From contig JAJTHO010000024.1 in assembly GCA_021297975.1 (NCBI GenBank), forward strand, positions 1 to 26,445: a stretch of 26,445 bases of DNA, read 5' to 3'. The notes under the pieces were generated by a model. It was given only the letters and a program-made list of their open reading frames with translations. It did not search any database and was not told the DNA's origin. This DNA is from Alphaproteobacteria bacterium. Its GTDB lineage: Bacteria > Pseudomonadota > Alphaproteobacteria > JAJTHO01. The position numbers and the translations under genes were made by a program. Shown here piece by piece: positions 13,932 through 21,439 of this stretch; position 1 is the stretch's first letter, and each line of letters begins with the position of its first letter.

Positions 13932-14987
13932 CTATTGCATTTCAGGGCGGCTTACAAATGGAGCAGCCATCGATTTAACGGTCGTGACAACGGAGGTATT
14001 ATACTTTTGAGGCACGAAACCTAGTGTTGCCTCATCTAATTGTTCTAGTTGATTATGGCTTATCATCGAGCGCAGGTCAGCAATATAGGCGTCGCCGCGC
14101 TCAGAAAATGCCTGCAGACCACCCGCCAGAACAAACGCCGATTGCCTCATTCCCTTTTGCCGCTTCTCGGCGCGTAATGCACGCATACCCGCGTACGCCT
14201 TATGGGTATTCAATCCGTGCATATAGGCCGCAACCGAATCCGTGAGTGAATCAAAAGACCGATAACATTCGCTTCTATCCTGTGCACACGCAGGTGTTGC
14301 AATGCCGGGGCGACGATGTTTCCCGCTTTTCATGCCAAAAAGGGCATTGCCTTGGCGGGCAAAGCGTGAGACGCCCCATCCCCCTTCCATGACCGCCTGG
14401 CCCACCACGAGTGCGGGCGGGAGAGTATCAACCCGTAGGAGCAATTCTTTGCGGTTGCCCGCTTTAACGCCATAACGTTTATATAGCGTGTTTAGCTGCA
14501 TCAGATAGGGCGAGTCTGCAGCAATGGAAGCATCTTCAGGTGGTAACGATTCTAAAAACGCACGCTCACCTCCAATTTCGAAATTATAAAGCAATATTTT
14601 CGGCATCAGAATAGCAATAAACAAAGCTTTGCGCCGATTTGATGACATTTTTTTATTATAGTCATGCGGCAAGCGGTTTAGCACTAAGGGAAGAAAATGC
14701 TGTTCGGCGGTAGGTGGAAAAACCAATGGATGCTGTACCAGTTTGAAATAGTCATGGAGCGCTGCGGTAGAGGGTGGAAAAATTTCTAAATGCGGGTATC
14801 CGCCATTAGAAACTGACCATTGGGTTTGAAAAATAGGTGGCGATACTGAGCTAGACGCCGACCGAGCCGCATCAGCTGCGAATAACGGTAAGGGAAAGAG
14901 TACAACAACAAGTGCAAAAACAATGAAATAGAGTAAGTAAAAGGGGGTACGCAACAAAGCAATCTGTGAGGGATGCGAGTGTATCAC
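13932..14987 (-). CDS. Secreted Bax-like glucosaminidase (peptidoglycan hydrolase)
   Basis: The predicted 351-residue exported protein has an N-terminal hydrophobic segment LLYFIVFALVVVLFPLPLF (about 18-36) followed by AADA, a likely signal peptide. The domain at about 185-310 matches the Bax/FlgJ-type N-acetylglucosaminidase fold: PPALVVGQAVMEGGWGVSRFA with candidate catalytic Glu201, then QGNALFGMK, a YRSFDSL motif and SVAAYMHGLNTHKAYAGMR. It probably cuts glycan strands of peptidoglycan in the periplasm. The start is a GTG whose GTGA overlaps the nfu stop. It lies between nfu and tsaB, 7 bp before the latter, so it is co-transcribed with Fe-S and tRNA-modification genes, an unusual partner set. 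Confidence 0.83.
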   Translation of the reverse strand: MIHSHPSQIALLRTPFYLLYFIVFALVVVLFPLPLFAADAARSASSSVSPPIFQTQWSVSNGGYPHLEIFPPSTAALHDYFKLVQHPLVFPPTAEQHFLPLVLNRLPHDYNKKMSSNRRKALFIAILMPKILLYNFEIGGERAFLESLPPEDASIAADSPYLMQLNTLYKRYGVKAGNRKELLLRVDTLPPALVVGQAVMEGGWGVSRFARQGNALFGMKSGKHRRPGIATPACAQDRSECYRSFDSLTDSVAAYMHGLNTHKAYAGMRALRAEKRQKGMRQSAFVLAGGLQAFSERGDAYIADLRSMISHNQLEQLDEATLGFVPQKYNTSVVTTVKSMAAPFVSRPEMQ

Positions 14988-15541
14988 GCGGCACGCACTT
15001 CCAGTATTTCGGGTATGTAATGCTTCATCATGTTCTCAATACCATTTTTTAAGGTGGCTGTCGAGCTGGGACAGCCTGAGCAGGAACCGCGCAGCTCAAG
15101 ATATAAAATGCCCTCTTCAAAACGGTCAAAAACAATGTCGCCGCCATCCTGCTCTACAGCGGGGCGCACTCGAGTATCAAGCAGTTCAAGAATTTGCGCG
15201 ATAAGTGGATCTTGCGAGAGGAGCGCAGCATCAGTATCCGCCGCTGTCGCTATGATTTCCTCAACCGCAGGTAGCCCCGTCAGAAGAAAATCACCAAGAC
15301 AATGTAGTACGAGTGTTTTCAGATACTGCCAATCAGCATCAAGTGTTTTACTCACTGAAATAAAATCAGGCGCAATAAAGACGCGCTCCACACCGTCAAT
15401 GGCAAAAAGACGCTTTGCGAGTAGACTTTTTGCCGCTTTATCAATATTTTCATAGTCATAGCTGCGTGTTTGTGAAAGCGGTTGCTCCAGCAAAAATTTC
15501 AGCGTGCTGGGGTTCGGTGTGGTTTGAGTCTGGATAAGCAT
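14984..15541 (-). CDS. Nfu-type iron-sulfur cluster carrier
   Basis: Delivers assembled Fe-S clusters to client proteins such as MiaB or aconitase. The 185-residue protein has the N-terminal Nfu domain (MLIQTQTTPNPSTLKFLLEQ; the TPNP-TLKF pattern is diagnostic), a linker, and the C-terminal NifU-like domain VRPAVEQDGGDIVFDRF ... RGSCSGCPSSTATLKNGIE, with the cluster-binding Cys154 and Cys157 (CxxC). It is the first gene of a four-gene minus-strand run (nfu, glucosaminidase-like, tsaB, rimI) and diverges from fur. Client enzymes encoded nearby include MiaB and endonuclease III. Confidence 0.92.
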   Translation of the reverse strand: MLIQTQTTPNPSTLKFLLEQPLSQTRSYDYENIDKAAKSLLAKRLFAIDGVERVFIAPDFISVSKTLDADWQYLKTLVLHCLGDFLLTGLPAVEEIIATAADTDAALLSQDPLIAQILELLDTRVRPAVEQDGGDIVFDRFEEGILYLELRGSCSGCPSSTATLKNGIENMMKHYIPEILEVRAA

Positions 15542-15695
15542 ACGATGTCCTAATTCCTACGCTCATAGTAGGTTTTTAGCGTCCAGAAAACAAGATTATT
15601 CCTCTAAAAATCCAAATAATAGTAAGGGTGAGGCGCATAAGGCTTGCACTAGTACAAAAAAAGGCGTAATCAACGGCAGATTATTGAAAAACCGC
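15542..15695. promoter_or_regulatory. Divergent nfu/fur intergenic region
   Basis: These 154 bp must hold the promoters of both nfu and fur. I see TTGCAC with a 17-base spacer to TAATCA before fur, a weak -35/-10 pair. A small inverted repeat CCTAC-N7-GTAGG (15556-15572) is followed by five T. No convincing Fur box, riboswitch or RNA gene is recognisable. Confidence 0.4.
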
Positions 15696-16124
15696 ATGAC
15701 ATCCCGACTAGAGCAAACCTGTGTGGAAAAAGGCCTAAAGCTTACTGGCCAGCGCAAGGTTATTGCTAAAGTTCTATCCGAGGCGGCCGATCACCCAGAC
15801 GTAAACCAAGTCTATCAACGGGCTGCTACTTTGGATCCGAAAATTAGCATTGCGACGGTGTACCGCACCGTGCGTCTCTTTGAAGAATACGGCATCTTAC
15901 AAAAACATGAGTTTGCCGTGGGAGGGAGTCATGGGCGCGCCCGCTATGAAGAAGCAGATACCGACCACCATGACCATTTGATTGATATTGAAACGGGTGA
16001 GGTGTATGAATTTCTTGATGAACCGCTTGAAAAATTAAAAACGGCAATCGCGGCGCGCATGGGATTTGAGCTGGTGGATCACCGGTTAGAATTGTATGTC
16101 CGGCGTAAGAAAAATAAGGTCTAA
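15696..16124 (+). CDS. fur: Fur-family metal-responsive regulator (Fur/Mur type)
   Basis: DNA-binding repressor that responds to Fe(II) or, in many Alphaproteobacteria, Mn(II). The protein has 142 residues from the ATG at 15696; a TTG four codons upstream is possible. The winged-helix domain carries GLKLTGQRKVIAKVL and PDVNQVYQRAATLDPKISIATVYRTVRLFEE. The hinge and metal region RARYEEADTDHHDHLIDIETGEVYEF has the metal-binding His cluster, and DHRLELYV follows. The cysteine found after HDHLI in E. coli Fur is replaced by Asp, as in alphaproteobacterial Fur/Mur. Next to nfu it would allow coordinated iron and Fe-S control. Whether it senses Fe or Mn cannot be told from sequence. Confidence 0.9.
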   Translation: MTSRLEQTCVEKGLKLTGQRKVIAKVLSEAADHPDVNQVYQRAATLDPKISIATVYRTVRLFEEYGILQKHEFAVGGSHGRARYEEADTDHHDHLIDIETGEVYEFLDEPLEKLKTAIAARMGFELVDHRLELYVRRKKNKV

Positions 16125-16131
16125 AGCCATT

Positions 16132-17010
16132 ATGGAACACTATCTCCCGCCTGTGCTTGCTGCTGTGGCTAAGCGATCGGCTCAACCGGCAAAGGCATTA
16201 AATGTGCGGCGTCAACTGGTGCAGGCCGATTTGGCCGCGATTCGTATTGGCGATTTAGCCGTAAGGCTGGCGGATGGACGCGATGATATAACGGCGGCGC
16301 AAATGCTGCGGTATCGGGTTTTTTATGATGAAATGAACGCGCAGCCCACCCCGGAAATGGCGCGGCTGCAACGGGATTTCGATGCCTTAGATGAAGTGTG
16401 CGACCATTTGCTGGTGGTGGATACCACGCGCGATACCGTCGTCGGCACTTACCGTTTAATAACCCGAGCGATTGCTATCGCGAACGGCGGGTTCTACACC
16501 GCTCATGAATATGACATTTCCTGTTTAGAAACCTATCCGGGTGAAGTGTTAGAGTTGGGACGCTCCTGCGTGGACGCAGAGTATCGCACTGGCTCTACGA
16601 TGCAGCTTTTATGGCGCGCTATTGCAACGTATGTCACCGCTTATGGCATAGAGCTGATGTTTGGCTGCGCGAGCCTGCCGGGGGTTAATCCCGATCAACT
16701 CCGGCTCGGACTATCCTATCTGCATCACCATCATTTGGCAGAAGAAAATCAACGCCCGGTAGCGCTGCCGTCGCGCCGCCTTAACACACATTTATTGCTC
16801 CCCGATCAGTATGACGCAAAAGAGGCGCTGATGAGTTTACCCCCACTTGTTAAAGGCTATTTACGTGTGGGCGGACGATTGGGCGATGGGGCGGTAGTGG
16901 ACTGGCAATTCAACACCACTGATGTCTGTATGGTGGTGAAAACAGAGTCTGTTGCTGACAAATATTTGCGTCATTATCGGATTGGCGGCGTCGGTCTTAG
17001 CGATGCTTAA
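16132..17010 (+). CDS. olsB: OlsB-like N-acyltransferase (ornithine lipid synthesis, first step)
   Basis: GNAT-related acyltransferase family (acyl-ACP donor) that N-acylates ornithine, or a related small amine, with a 3-hydroxy fatty acid. The protein has 292 residues from the ATG at 16132, 7 bp after fur; a start at 16096 would overlap fur. Family features: IRIGDLAVRLADGRDDITAAQMLRYRVFYDEM near the N-terminus, FDALDEVCDHLLVVD, VVGTYRL, the central EVLELGRSCVDAEYRTGSTMQLLW, and MFGCASLPGVNP. The next gene overlaps it by 8 bp and is a PlsC/OlsA-type acyltransferase, the second enzyme expected. Ornithine specificity is inferred from this pairing. The protein is close in kind to those labelled hemolysin-like GNAT. 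Confidence 0.78.
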   Translation: MEHYLPPVLAAVAKRSAQPAKALNVRRQLVQADLAAIRIGDLAVRLADGRDDITAAQMLRYRVFYDEMNAQPTPEMARLQRDFDALDEVCDHLLVVDTTRDTVVGTYRLITRAIAIANGGFYTAHEYDISCLETYPGEVLELGRSCVDAEYRTGSTMQLLWRAIATYVTAYGIELMFGCASLPGVNPDQLRLGLSYLHHHHLAEENQRPVALPSRRLNTHLLLPDQYDAKEALMSLPPLVKGYLRVGGRLGDGAVVDWQFNTTDVCMVVKTESVADKYLRHYRIGGVGLSDA

Positions 17011-17791
17011 TGCGGGGCGGCTAAAGGCCATCTGTCGATTAACGGCGCTTTTATTTGTAACGCTGCTTCTACTACCACTGCAGCTTGCTCTTTACAGCCT
17101 GCGCTTACCTCTACGCGGTAAAGTGCCGCGCCTATGGCATCGAATTGTCTGCCGTTTGGTAGGGCTGGAAATAAAAAAAATCGGCACGCCGCACAAAAGT
17201 CCGCCGACGCTGTTTGTGAGCAATCACTCATCGTACCTCGATATAAACGTGCTGGGTGCGTTGTTGAAGTGTTCATTCATTGCCAAGCAAGAGATTTCCG
17301 GCTGGCCGATTTTCGGCTTTTTGGCGCGGATGCAGAACACCGTTTTTATTGAGCGTAAAGCACAACATGCCGAGGCGCAGCGGGATTTAGTGGCGAGTCT
17401 CCTTGAAGAGCGGCGCAACTTGGTGCTGTTTCCCGAGGGGACATGTAACAATGGGCAAAAAATCCTGCCCTTTAAAAGCAGCCTTTTTGGCATTACAGAG
17501 GCCTATGCCGCCGATGCGCCGGTGATGATTCAACCGATTACGATCAGCTACACACGGCTGAATGGGATTCCTATAGGGCGAAGCCTGCGCCCCATGTTAA
17601 CCTGGTTTGGTGATATGGAGTTGCTTAGCCATGCCTGGCAGCTGCTGCATCTTGGCCGTGTGACGGTTTTGGTGCAATTTCACCCGCCGCTTGCCTTGCA
17701 TGATTATGCGTCCCGTAAACAGCTCAGCGCGGCCTGTGAACAGATTGTTGCCAATGGGCTGATAGCCAGCTATCAGAAGCGCTTGGTATAA
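17003..17791 (+). CDS. olsA: 1-acyl-glycerol-3-phosphate / lyso-ornithine-lipid acyltransferase (PlsC/OlsA family)
   Basis: Membrane-associated acyltransferase that adds the second acyl chain. The protein has 262 residues. An N-terminal hydrophobic helix (about 13-33) is followed by SNHSSYLDINVLG, with the catalytic HX4D (His75, Asp80), then FLARMQNTVFIERK and the acceptor-binding LVLFPEGTCNNG (FPEGT at 143-147). The ATG at 17003 lies inside the last codons of the upstream gene (8-bp overlap), so translation is coupled. It could be the general PlsC for phosphatidic acid or the OlsA of ornithine lipid synthesis. Adjacency to the OlsB-like gene favours OlsA, but many Alphaproteobacteria place a plsC between fur and miaB. 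Confidence 0.8.
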   Translation: MLNAGRLKAICRLTALLFVTLLLLPLQLALYSLRLPLRGKVPRLWHRIVCRLVGLEIKKIGTPHKSPPTLFVSNHSSYLDINVLGALLKCSFIAKQEISGWPIFGFLARMQNTVFIERKAQHAEAQRDLVASLLEERRNLVLFPEGTCNNGQKILPFKSSLFGITEAYAADAPVMIQPITISYTRLNGIPIGRSLRPMLTWFGDMELLSHAWQLLHLGRVTVLVQFHPPLALHDYASRKQLSAACEQIVANGLIASYQKRLV

Positions 17792-17793
17792 TT

Positions 17794-19164
17794 ATGGAAA
17801 AACGTGTTTTTATAAAAACTTTTGGTTGTCAGATGAACGTGTATGACAGCACAAAGATGCTGAGTTTGTTGCGACCACTTGGCTATACGGAAACGGAAAC
17901 GGCGGCGGATGCGGATTTGATGCTGCTGAACACCTGTCATATCCGGGAAAAAGCGGCGGAAAAAGTCTATTCAGACTTAGGCCGCTTGCGCGATTTGCGC
18001 TTAAAACGTGAGAAAATCGGCAAAGCCACGCTTATTGGTGTGACTGGCTGTGTGGCGCAGGCCGAACAGGATGAAGTGACCCGCCGTGCGCCCTATGTGG
18101 ATGTGGTCTTGGGCCCGCAATCGTATCACCGCTTACCAGAATTGGTGGCGGCGGCGGAAGAAAAGCACACCGGTAAGCGGCCAAATCTGATTGCCGCGGA
18201 CTTTACCCCGGAGTCAAAATTTGACCAACTGCCGATGGCCGGCTCAAAGCAGGGTAGCTCCGCGTTTCTGACTATCCAAGAGGGTTGTGACAAATTTTGC
18301 ACGTTTTGCGTTGTGCCCTACACTCGCGGGGCAGAGTATTCGCGCACGGCGGCAGCGGTGCTGGAAGAAGCGCGCATTCTGATTGCCGAAGGCGCTGTGG
18401 AAATAACCTTGTTGGGGCAGAATGTGAATGCTTATCACGGTTTGGCGGCAGATGGTACATCGTGGGGCTTAGCGCAGTTGTTACACGCGGTGGCGGCGTT
18501 GCCGGGGTTGCAGCGTCTCCGCTATACAACGTCGCACCCTCGTGATGTGGATACAGCCTTGATTGAGGCGCACCGCGATATCCTGATTCTGCAACCGCTA
18601 TTACATTTACCCGTGCAGAGCGGCGCTGATAAAATTCTTAGCGCCATGAACCGCAAACATACGGCGGCTGAATATCTTGATACTATCGCGGCGCTGCGGC
18701 GTGCACGGCCAGATATCGCCTTCTCTTCAGATTTTATCGTCGGCTATCCAGGAGAAACTGATGCGGATTTTGAAGCAACGCTAGAGCTGGTGCGTTTGGT
18801 GGAATTTGTTGGTGCGTATTCCTTCAAATACAGCCCGCGGCCGGGTACGCCTGCGGCGGAACTGGCCGCAACATCGGTGCCAGAAGCGATAAAAGATGCC
18901 CGGTTAGCGGCACTACAAGAGCTGTTACAAAAACAGCAATACTCTTTTAACCAAAGAGCGTTAGGCACGGAACAAGAGGTGTTGTTCAGTGATACAGAAC
19001 GCAGCGACGGAATGCTTTTTGGCAAAACCGCCTATCTACAGTCGGTTATTGTTGAGGCACCTGCCCGCCTACGGGGACGTATCGAGCGGGTGCACATTGA
19101 GCACGCGGGGACGAACAGCCTTAAAGGACGTCTCATTATCAACGAGGAGCCATTAGCCGCGTGA
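17794..19164 (+). CDS. miaB: tRNA-2-methylthio-N6-dimethylallyladenosine synthase MiaB
   Basis: Radical-SAM methylthiotransferase that turns i6A37 into ms2i6A37 in tRNAs. The protein has 456 residues. The N-terminal UPF0004 domain holds the auxiliary [4Fe-4S] ligands Cys12 (KTFGCQMN), Cys48 (NTCHIREKA) and Cys86 (TGCVAQ). The radical-SAM motif is EGCDKFCTFCVVPYTRG (Cys165, Cys169, Cys172). A C-terminal TRAM domain (about 385-450) binds tRNA. It starts 2 bp after the acyltransferase stop, and its stop overlaps the phoH GTG start as GTGA. miaB-phoH-ybeY-corC-lnt is a well conserved proteobacterial cluster. Confidence 0.97.
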   Translation: MEKRVFIKTFGCQMNVYDSTKMLSLLRPLGYTETETAADADLMLLNTCHIREKAAEKVYSDLGRLRDLRLKREKIGKATLIGVTGCVAQAEQDEVTRRAPYVDVVLGPQSYHRLPELVAAAEEKHTGKRPNLIAADFTPESKFDQLPMAGSKQGSSAFLTIQEGCDKFCTFCVVPYTRGAEYSRTAAAVLEEARILIAEGAVEITLLGQNVNAYHGLAADGTSWGLAQLLHAVAALPGLQRLRYTTSHPRDVDTALIEAHRDILILQPLLHLPVQSGADKILSAMNRKHTAAEYLDTIAALRRARPDIAFSSDFIVGYPGETDADFEATLELVRLVEFVGAYSFKYSPRPGTPAAELAATSVPEAIKDARLAALQELLQKQQYSFNQRALGTEQEVLFSDTERSDGMLFGKTAYLQSVIVEAPARLRGRIERVHIEHAGTNSLKGRLIINEEPLAA

Positions 19165-20138
19165 GTACCGTACAAGAATTGAGCTTTAAAAATAATTCCC
19201 TTCTCCTCCAGCTGCTTGGTCAGCATGATTGCCATCTTGATGTGATTGAAGACGCGCTGAACGTCGAAATTGCGATGCGCGGCAATCAGTTGCAAATAAA
19301 AGGCGCAGCAATGGCTGTTGCCACAGCAAAAGCCGGTTTGGAAAAACTCTATAACCGATTACAGAAAGGCGAACGCTTGGAAAAAGCAGATGTGGCAGCA
19401 GCAGTGCGCTTTGCGCAGGCGGGTTCTTCAGCCGAGGACAACACCGGTGACGGTAACGCCATTAAAACCCGTAAGAAAACCATTACGGCGCGCACGCCCA
19501 ATCAACAGAAATACTTAGATGCGCTAGAGCACAGCCAGCTTGTATTTGGCTTGGGGCCCGCAGGAACCGGGAAAACGTATCTGGCGGTTGCGAAAGCGGT
19601 TGAGCTGCTGCAAGTGGAAAAGATTGAGCGGTTAATTCTATCGCGTCCGGCGGTGGAAGCAGGCGAGCACCTTGGTTTCTTACCCGGTGATCTGCGCAGT
19701 AAGGTCGATCCCTATCTGCGCCCCCTTTATGATGCGCTGCACGATATGATGCCGGCCGAACAGGTAGAAAAGCGTCTGGCCAACGGGCAGATAGAAGTTG
19801 CACCATTAGCCTTTATGCGTGGCCGTACATTGGGGCGCGCTTATGTGATTCTTGATGAGGCGCAAAACACCACCCATGTGCAGATGAAAATGTTCCTGAC
19901 CCGTCTTGGTGAAGGATCACGCATGGCTATTACCGGTGATTTAAGCCAGGTTGATTTACCGAAAGCGGTGAAATCAGGGCTGCGCGAGGCGATTCAAGTC
20001 TTGGATGGTGTGTCGGGCATCTCGTTTGTTCGTTTTGATGAGGATGATGTGGTGCGCCATCCGCTGGTAACGCGAATTGTAAAGGCCTATAACGCCTTTG
20101 AAACATCAATGGGCAACCCTTACGGTGAAACGCATTAA
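19161..20138 (+). CDS. phoH: PhoH-like ATPase (YbeZ)
   Basis: P-loop ATPase of the PhoH/YbeZ group, linked to rRNA and ribosome quality control together with YbeY. The protein has 325 residues. The N-terminal part (about 1-90) resembles a KH-like domain. Then come VFGLGPAGTGKTYLAVAKA (Walker A 132-139), SRPAVEAGEHLGFLPGDL, and Walker B YVILDEAQNTT, followed by MFLTRLGEGSRMAITGDLSQVD. The start is GTG, with its GTGA overlapping the miaB stop. It overlaps ybeY, its usual functional partner, at the 3' end. Confidence 0.95.
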   Translation: MSTVQELSFKNNSLLLQLLGQHDCHLDVIEDALNVEIAMRGNQLQIKGAAMAVATAKAGLEKLYNRLQKGERLEKADVAAAVRFAQAGSSAEDNTGDGNAIKTRKKTITARTPNQQKYLDALEHSQLVFGLGPAGTGKTYLAVAKAVELLQVEKIERLILSRPAVEAGEHLGFLPGDLRSKVDPYLRPLYDALHDMMPAEQVEKRLANGQIEVAPLAFMRGRTLGRAYVILDEAQNTTHVQMKMFLTRLGEGSRMAITGDLSQVDLPKAVKSGLREAIQVLDGVSGISFVRFDEDDVVRHPLVTRIVKAYNAFETSMGNPYGETH

Positions 20139-20580
20139 ACTCGACGTTGTTATATCGCACGCACCATGGCGGCAAGCCATACCGCGCCTCGTCGTGTTTA
20201 CCCGCAGTGTGCTTGCCGCAATACCGTTTCCGCCTGATGCTAATGGCCACACCCTTGTTGTTGCCTATATAGACGATGCCGCGCAGCAGCAGCTGAATAG
20301 GCAGTTTCGCGGCAAGGATAAGCCAACGAATGTGCTATCGTTTCCGGGGGATGTAGGGCTTGAGCATCTGGGGGATATCGCGCTAGCGTATGAGACCATA
20401 CAGCGCGAGGCGCAGGCAGCTAATGTGCCTATAGCGGCGCATCTGGCGCATTTACTCGTGCACGGCGCGCTGCATCTACAAGGCTATGACCACGAGCATG
20501 ATACGGATGCCGCCGTGATGATGCAAAAAGAAGTCGAAATTCTCGCGCGGCTCGATTATACAGATCCGTATGCCGCGTAA
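20125..20580 (+). CDS. ybeY: Endoribonuclease YbeY (16S rRNA maturation)
   Basis: Zinc-dependent endoribonuclease needed for 16S rRNA 3'-end maturation and ribosome quality control. From the GTG at 20125 the protein has 151 residues. The zinc motif is HGALHLQGYDHEHD (His113, His117, His123), matching the diagnostic HGxLHLxGYDH. The other core motifs are DKPTNVLSFPGD and LGDIALAYETI. The start is uncertain: the frame is open to a TTG at 20098, which adds nine residues inside phoH. I prefer the GTG because VKRIKLDVVIS resembles the usual N-terminal strand. Overlaps are 14 bp with phoH and 11 bp with corC. Confidence 0.92.
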   Translation: MKRIKLDVVISHAPWRQAIPRLVVFTRSVLAAIPFPPDANGHTLVVAYIDDAAQQQLNRQFRGKDKPTNVLSFPGDVGLEHLGDIALAYETIQREAQAANVPIAAHLAHLLVHGALHLQGYDHEHDTDAAVMMQKEVEILARLDYTDPYAA

Positions 20581-21439
20581 AATCTTTGCCCGCTGGTGGG
20601 CGCACCGAAAAGCTCTGGAGGTGGAGCGAACGTCTGAACTGCCGAGTCACCCTCTTGATGCCGCTGCGCTGCCAACAGAACAGGCGATGCTGGCCAATAT
20701 TGGCCGTCTGAAAGATTTGGAAGCCAGCGATATTATGATTCCCCGGGCGGATATCATTGCGCTGGATTTGGCGCTGAGCCGTGACGAGATTCTGGCGCAG
20801 ATTCATGAGCATGATCACGCCCGTTTTCCGGTGTATTTTGATGATTTGGATGATGTGCGCGGTTTTATTGATATCAAATATCTTTTTGATCAAGTCACAA
20901 AAAATCAACCGTTTGATTTAGCCGCGGTGATGCACAAACCACTTTTTATTGTGCCGTCGATGCGGGTTATTGAAATTCTGGTGCATATGCGGCTGAGCCA
21001 TATTCATTTGGCGCTCGTGGTGGATGAATACGGCGGCATTGACGGGCTGGTAACGATTGAAGACGTGATGGAAACAATTGTTGGCTCCTTGCAGGAAGCC
21101 AGCGATAGCACCGATGGCCCCAGGATTATTGTTCAGGCCGATGGCCGCTATCTGGTTGATGCGCGCGTAGAGCTGCCGATGTTGGAGCAGAAATTAGGCT
21201 TAACACTCGATTTAACCGACGATGAGCGCGATGATATTGATACTGTTGGCGGCTATATTTTTTATGAGCTTGGCCGGGTACCGGCACGCGGTGAAGTCGT
21301 GAAGGTTAAAAGCGGCTTAGAATTCGAGATTCTTGATGCGGATCCGCGGCGGATTAAGTGGTTGCGGGTGTTGCAACACGGCGCAGCAGGTACGGCACTG
21401 CCGCCGCAGAAGAATGCAGTTTCAAACCCGCCTGTATGA
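20570..21439 (+). CDS. corC: CBS-domain protein CorC/TlyC (HlyC/CorC family)
   Basis: Cytosolic CBS-pair protein without membrane segments, like E. coli CorC (YbeX), linked to magnesium and cobalt handling and to ribosome-related phenotypes. The protein has 289 residues. The first CBS motif is SDIMIPRADIIALDL with ARFPVYFDDLDDVRGFIDIKYL. The second is VIEILVHMRLSHIHLALVVDEYGGIDGLVTIEDVMETIVG, the most diagnostic stretch of the family. The C-terminal transporter-associated domain (about 195-275) has DDIDTVGGYIFYELGRVPARGE. The ATG overlaps ybeY by 11 bp, and the stop overlaps the lnt ATG as ATGA. Confidence 0.93.
   Translation: MPRKIFARWWAHRKALEVERTSELPSHPLDAAALPTEQAMLANIGRLKDLEASDIMIPRADIIALDLALSRDEILAQIHEHDHARFPVYFDDLDDVRGFIDIKYLFDQVTKNQPFDLAAVMHKPLFIVPSMRVIEILVHMRLSHIHLALVVDEYGGIDGLVTIEDVMETIVGSLQEASDSTDGPRIIVQADGRYLVDARVELPMLEQKLGLTLDLTDDERDDIDTVGGYIFYELGRVPARGEVVKVKSGLEFEILDADPRRIKWLRVLQHGAAGTALPPQKNAVSNPPV

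Noticed and set aside
15556..15572. CCTAC-N7-GTAGG hairpin followed by TTTTT as a terminator
   Set aside because: It lies between divergent genes, where nothing reading rightward ends. A 5-bp stem with a 7-base loop is weak.
21358..21435. Extended lnt start inside corC
   Set aside because: The ATG at 21436 makes an ATGA overlap typical of this cluster; upstream residues are corC shadow.
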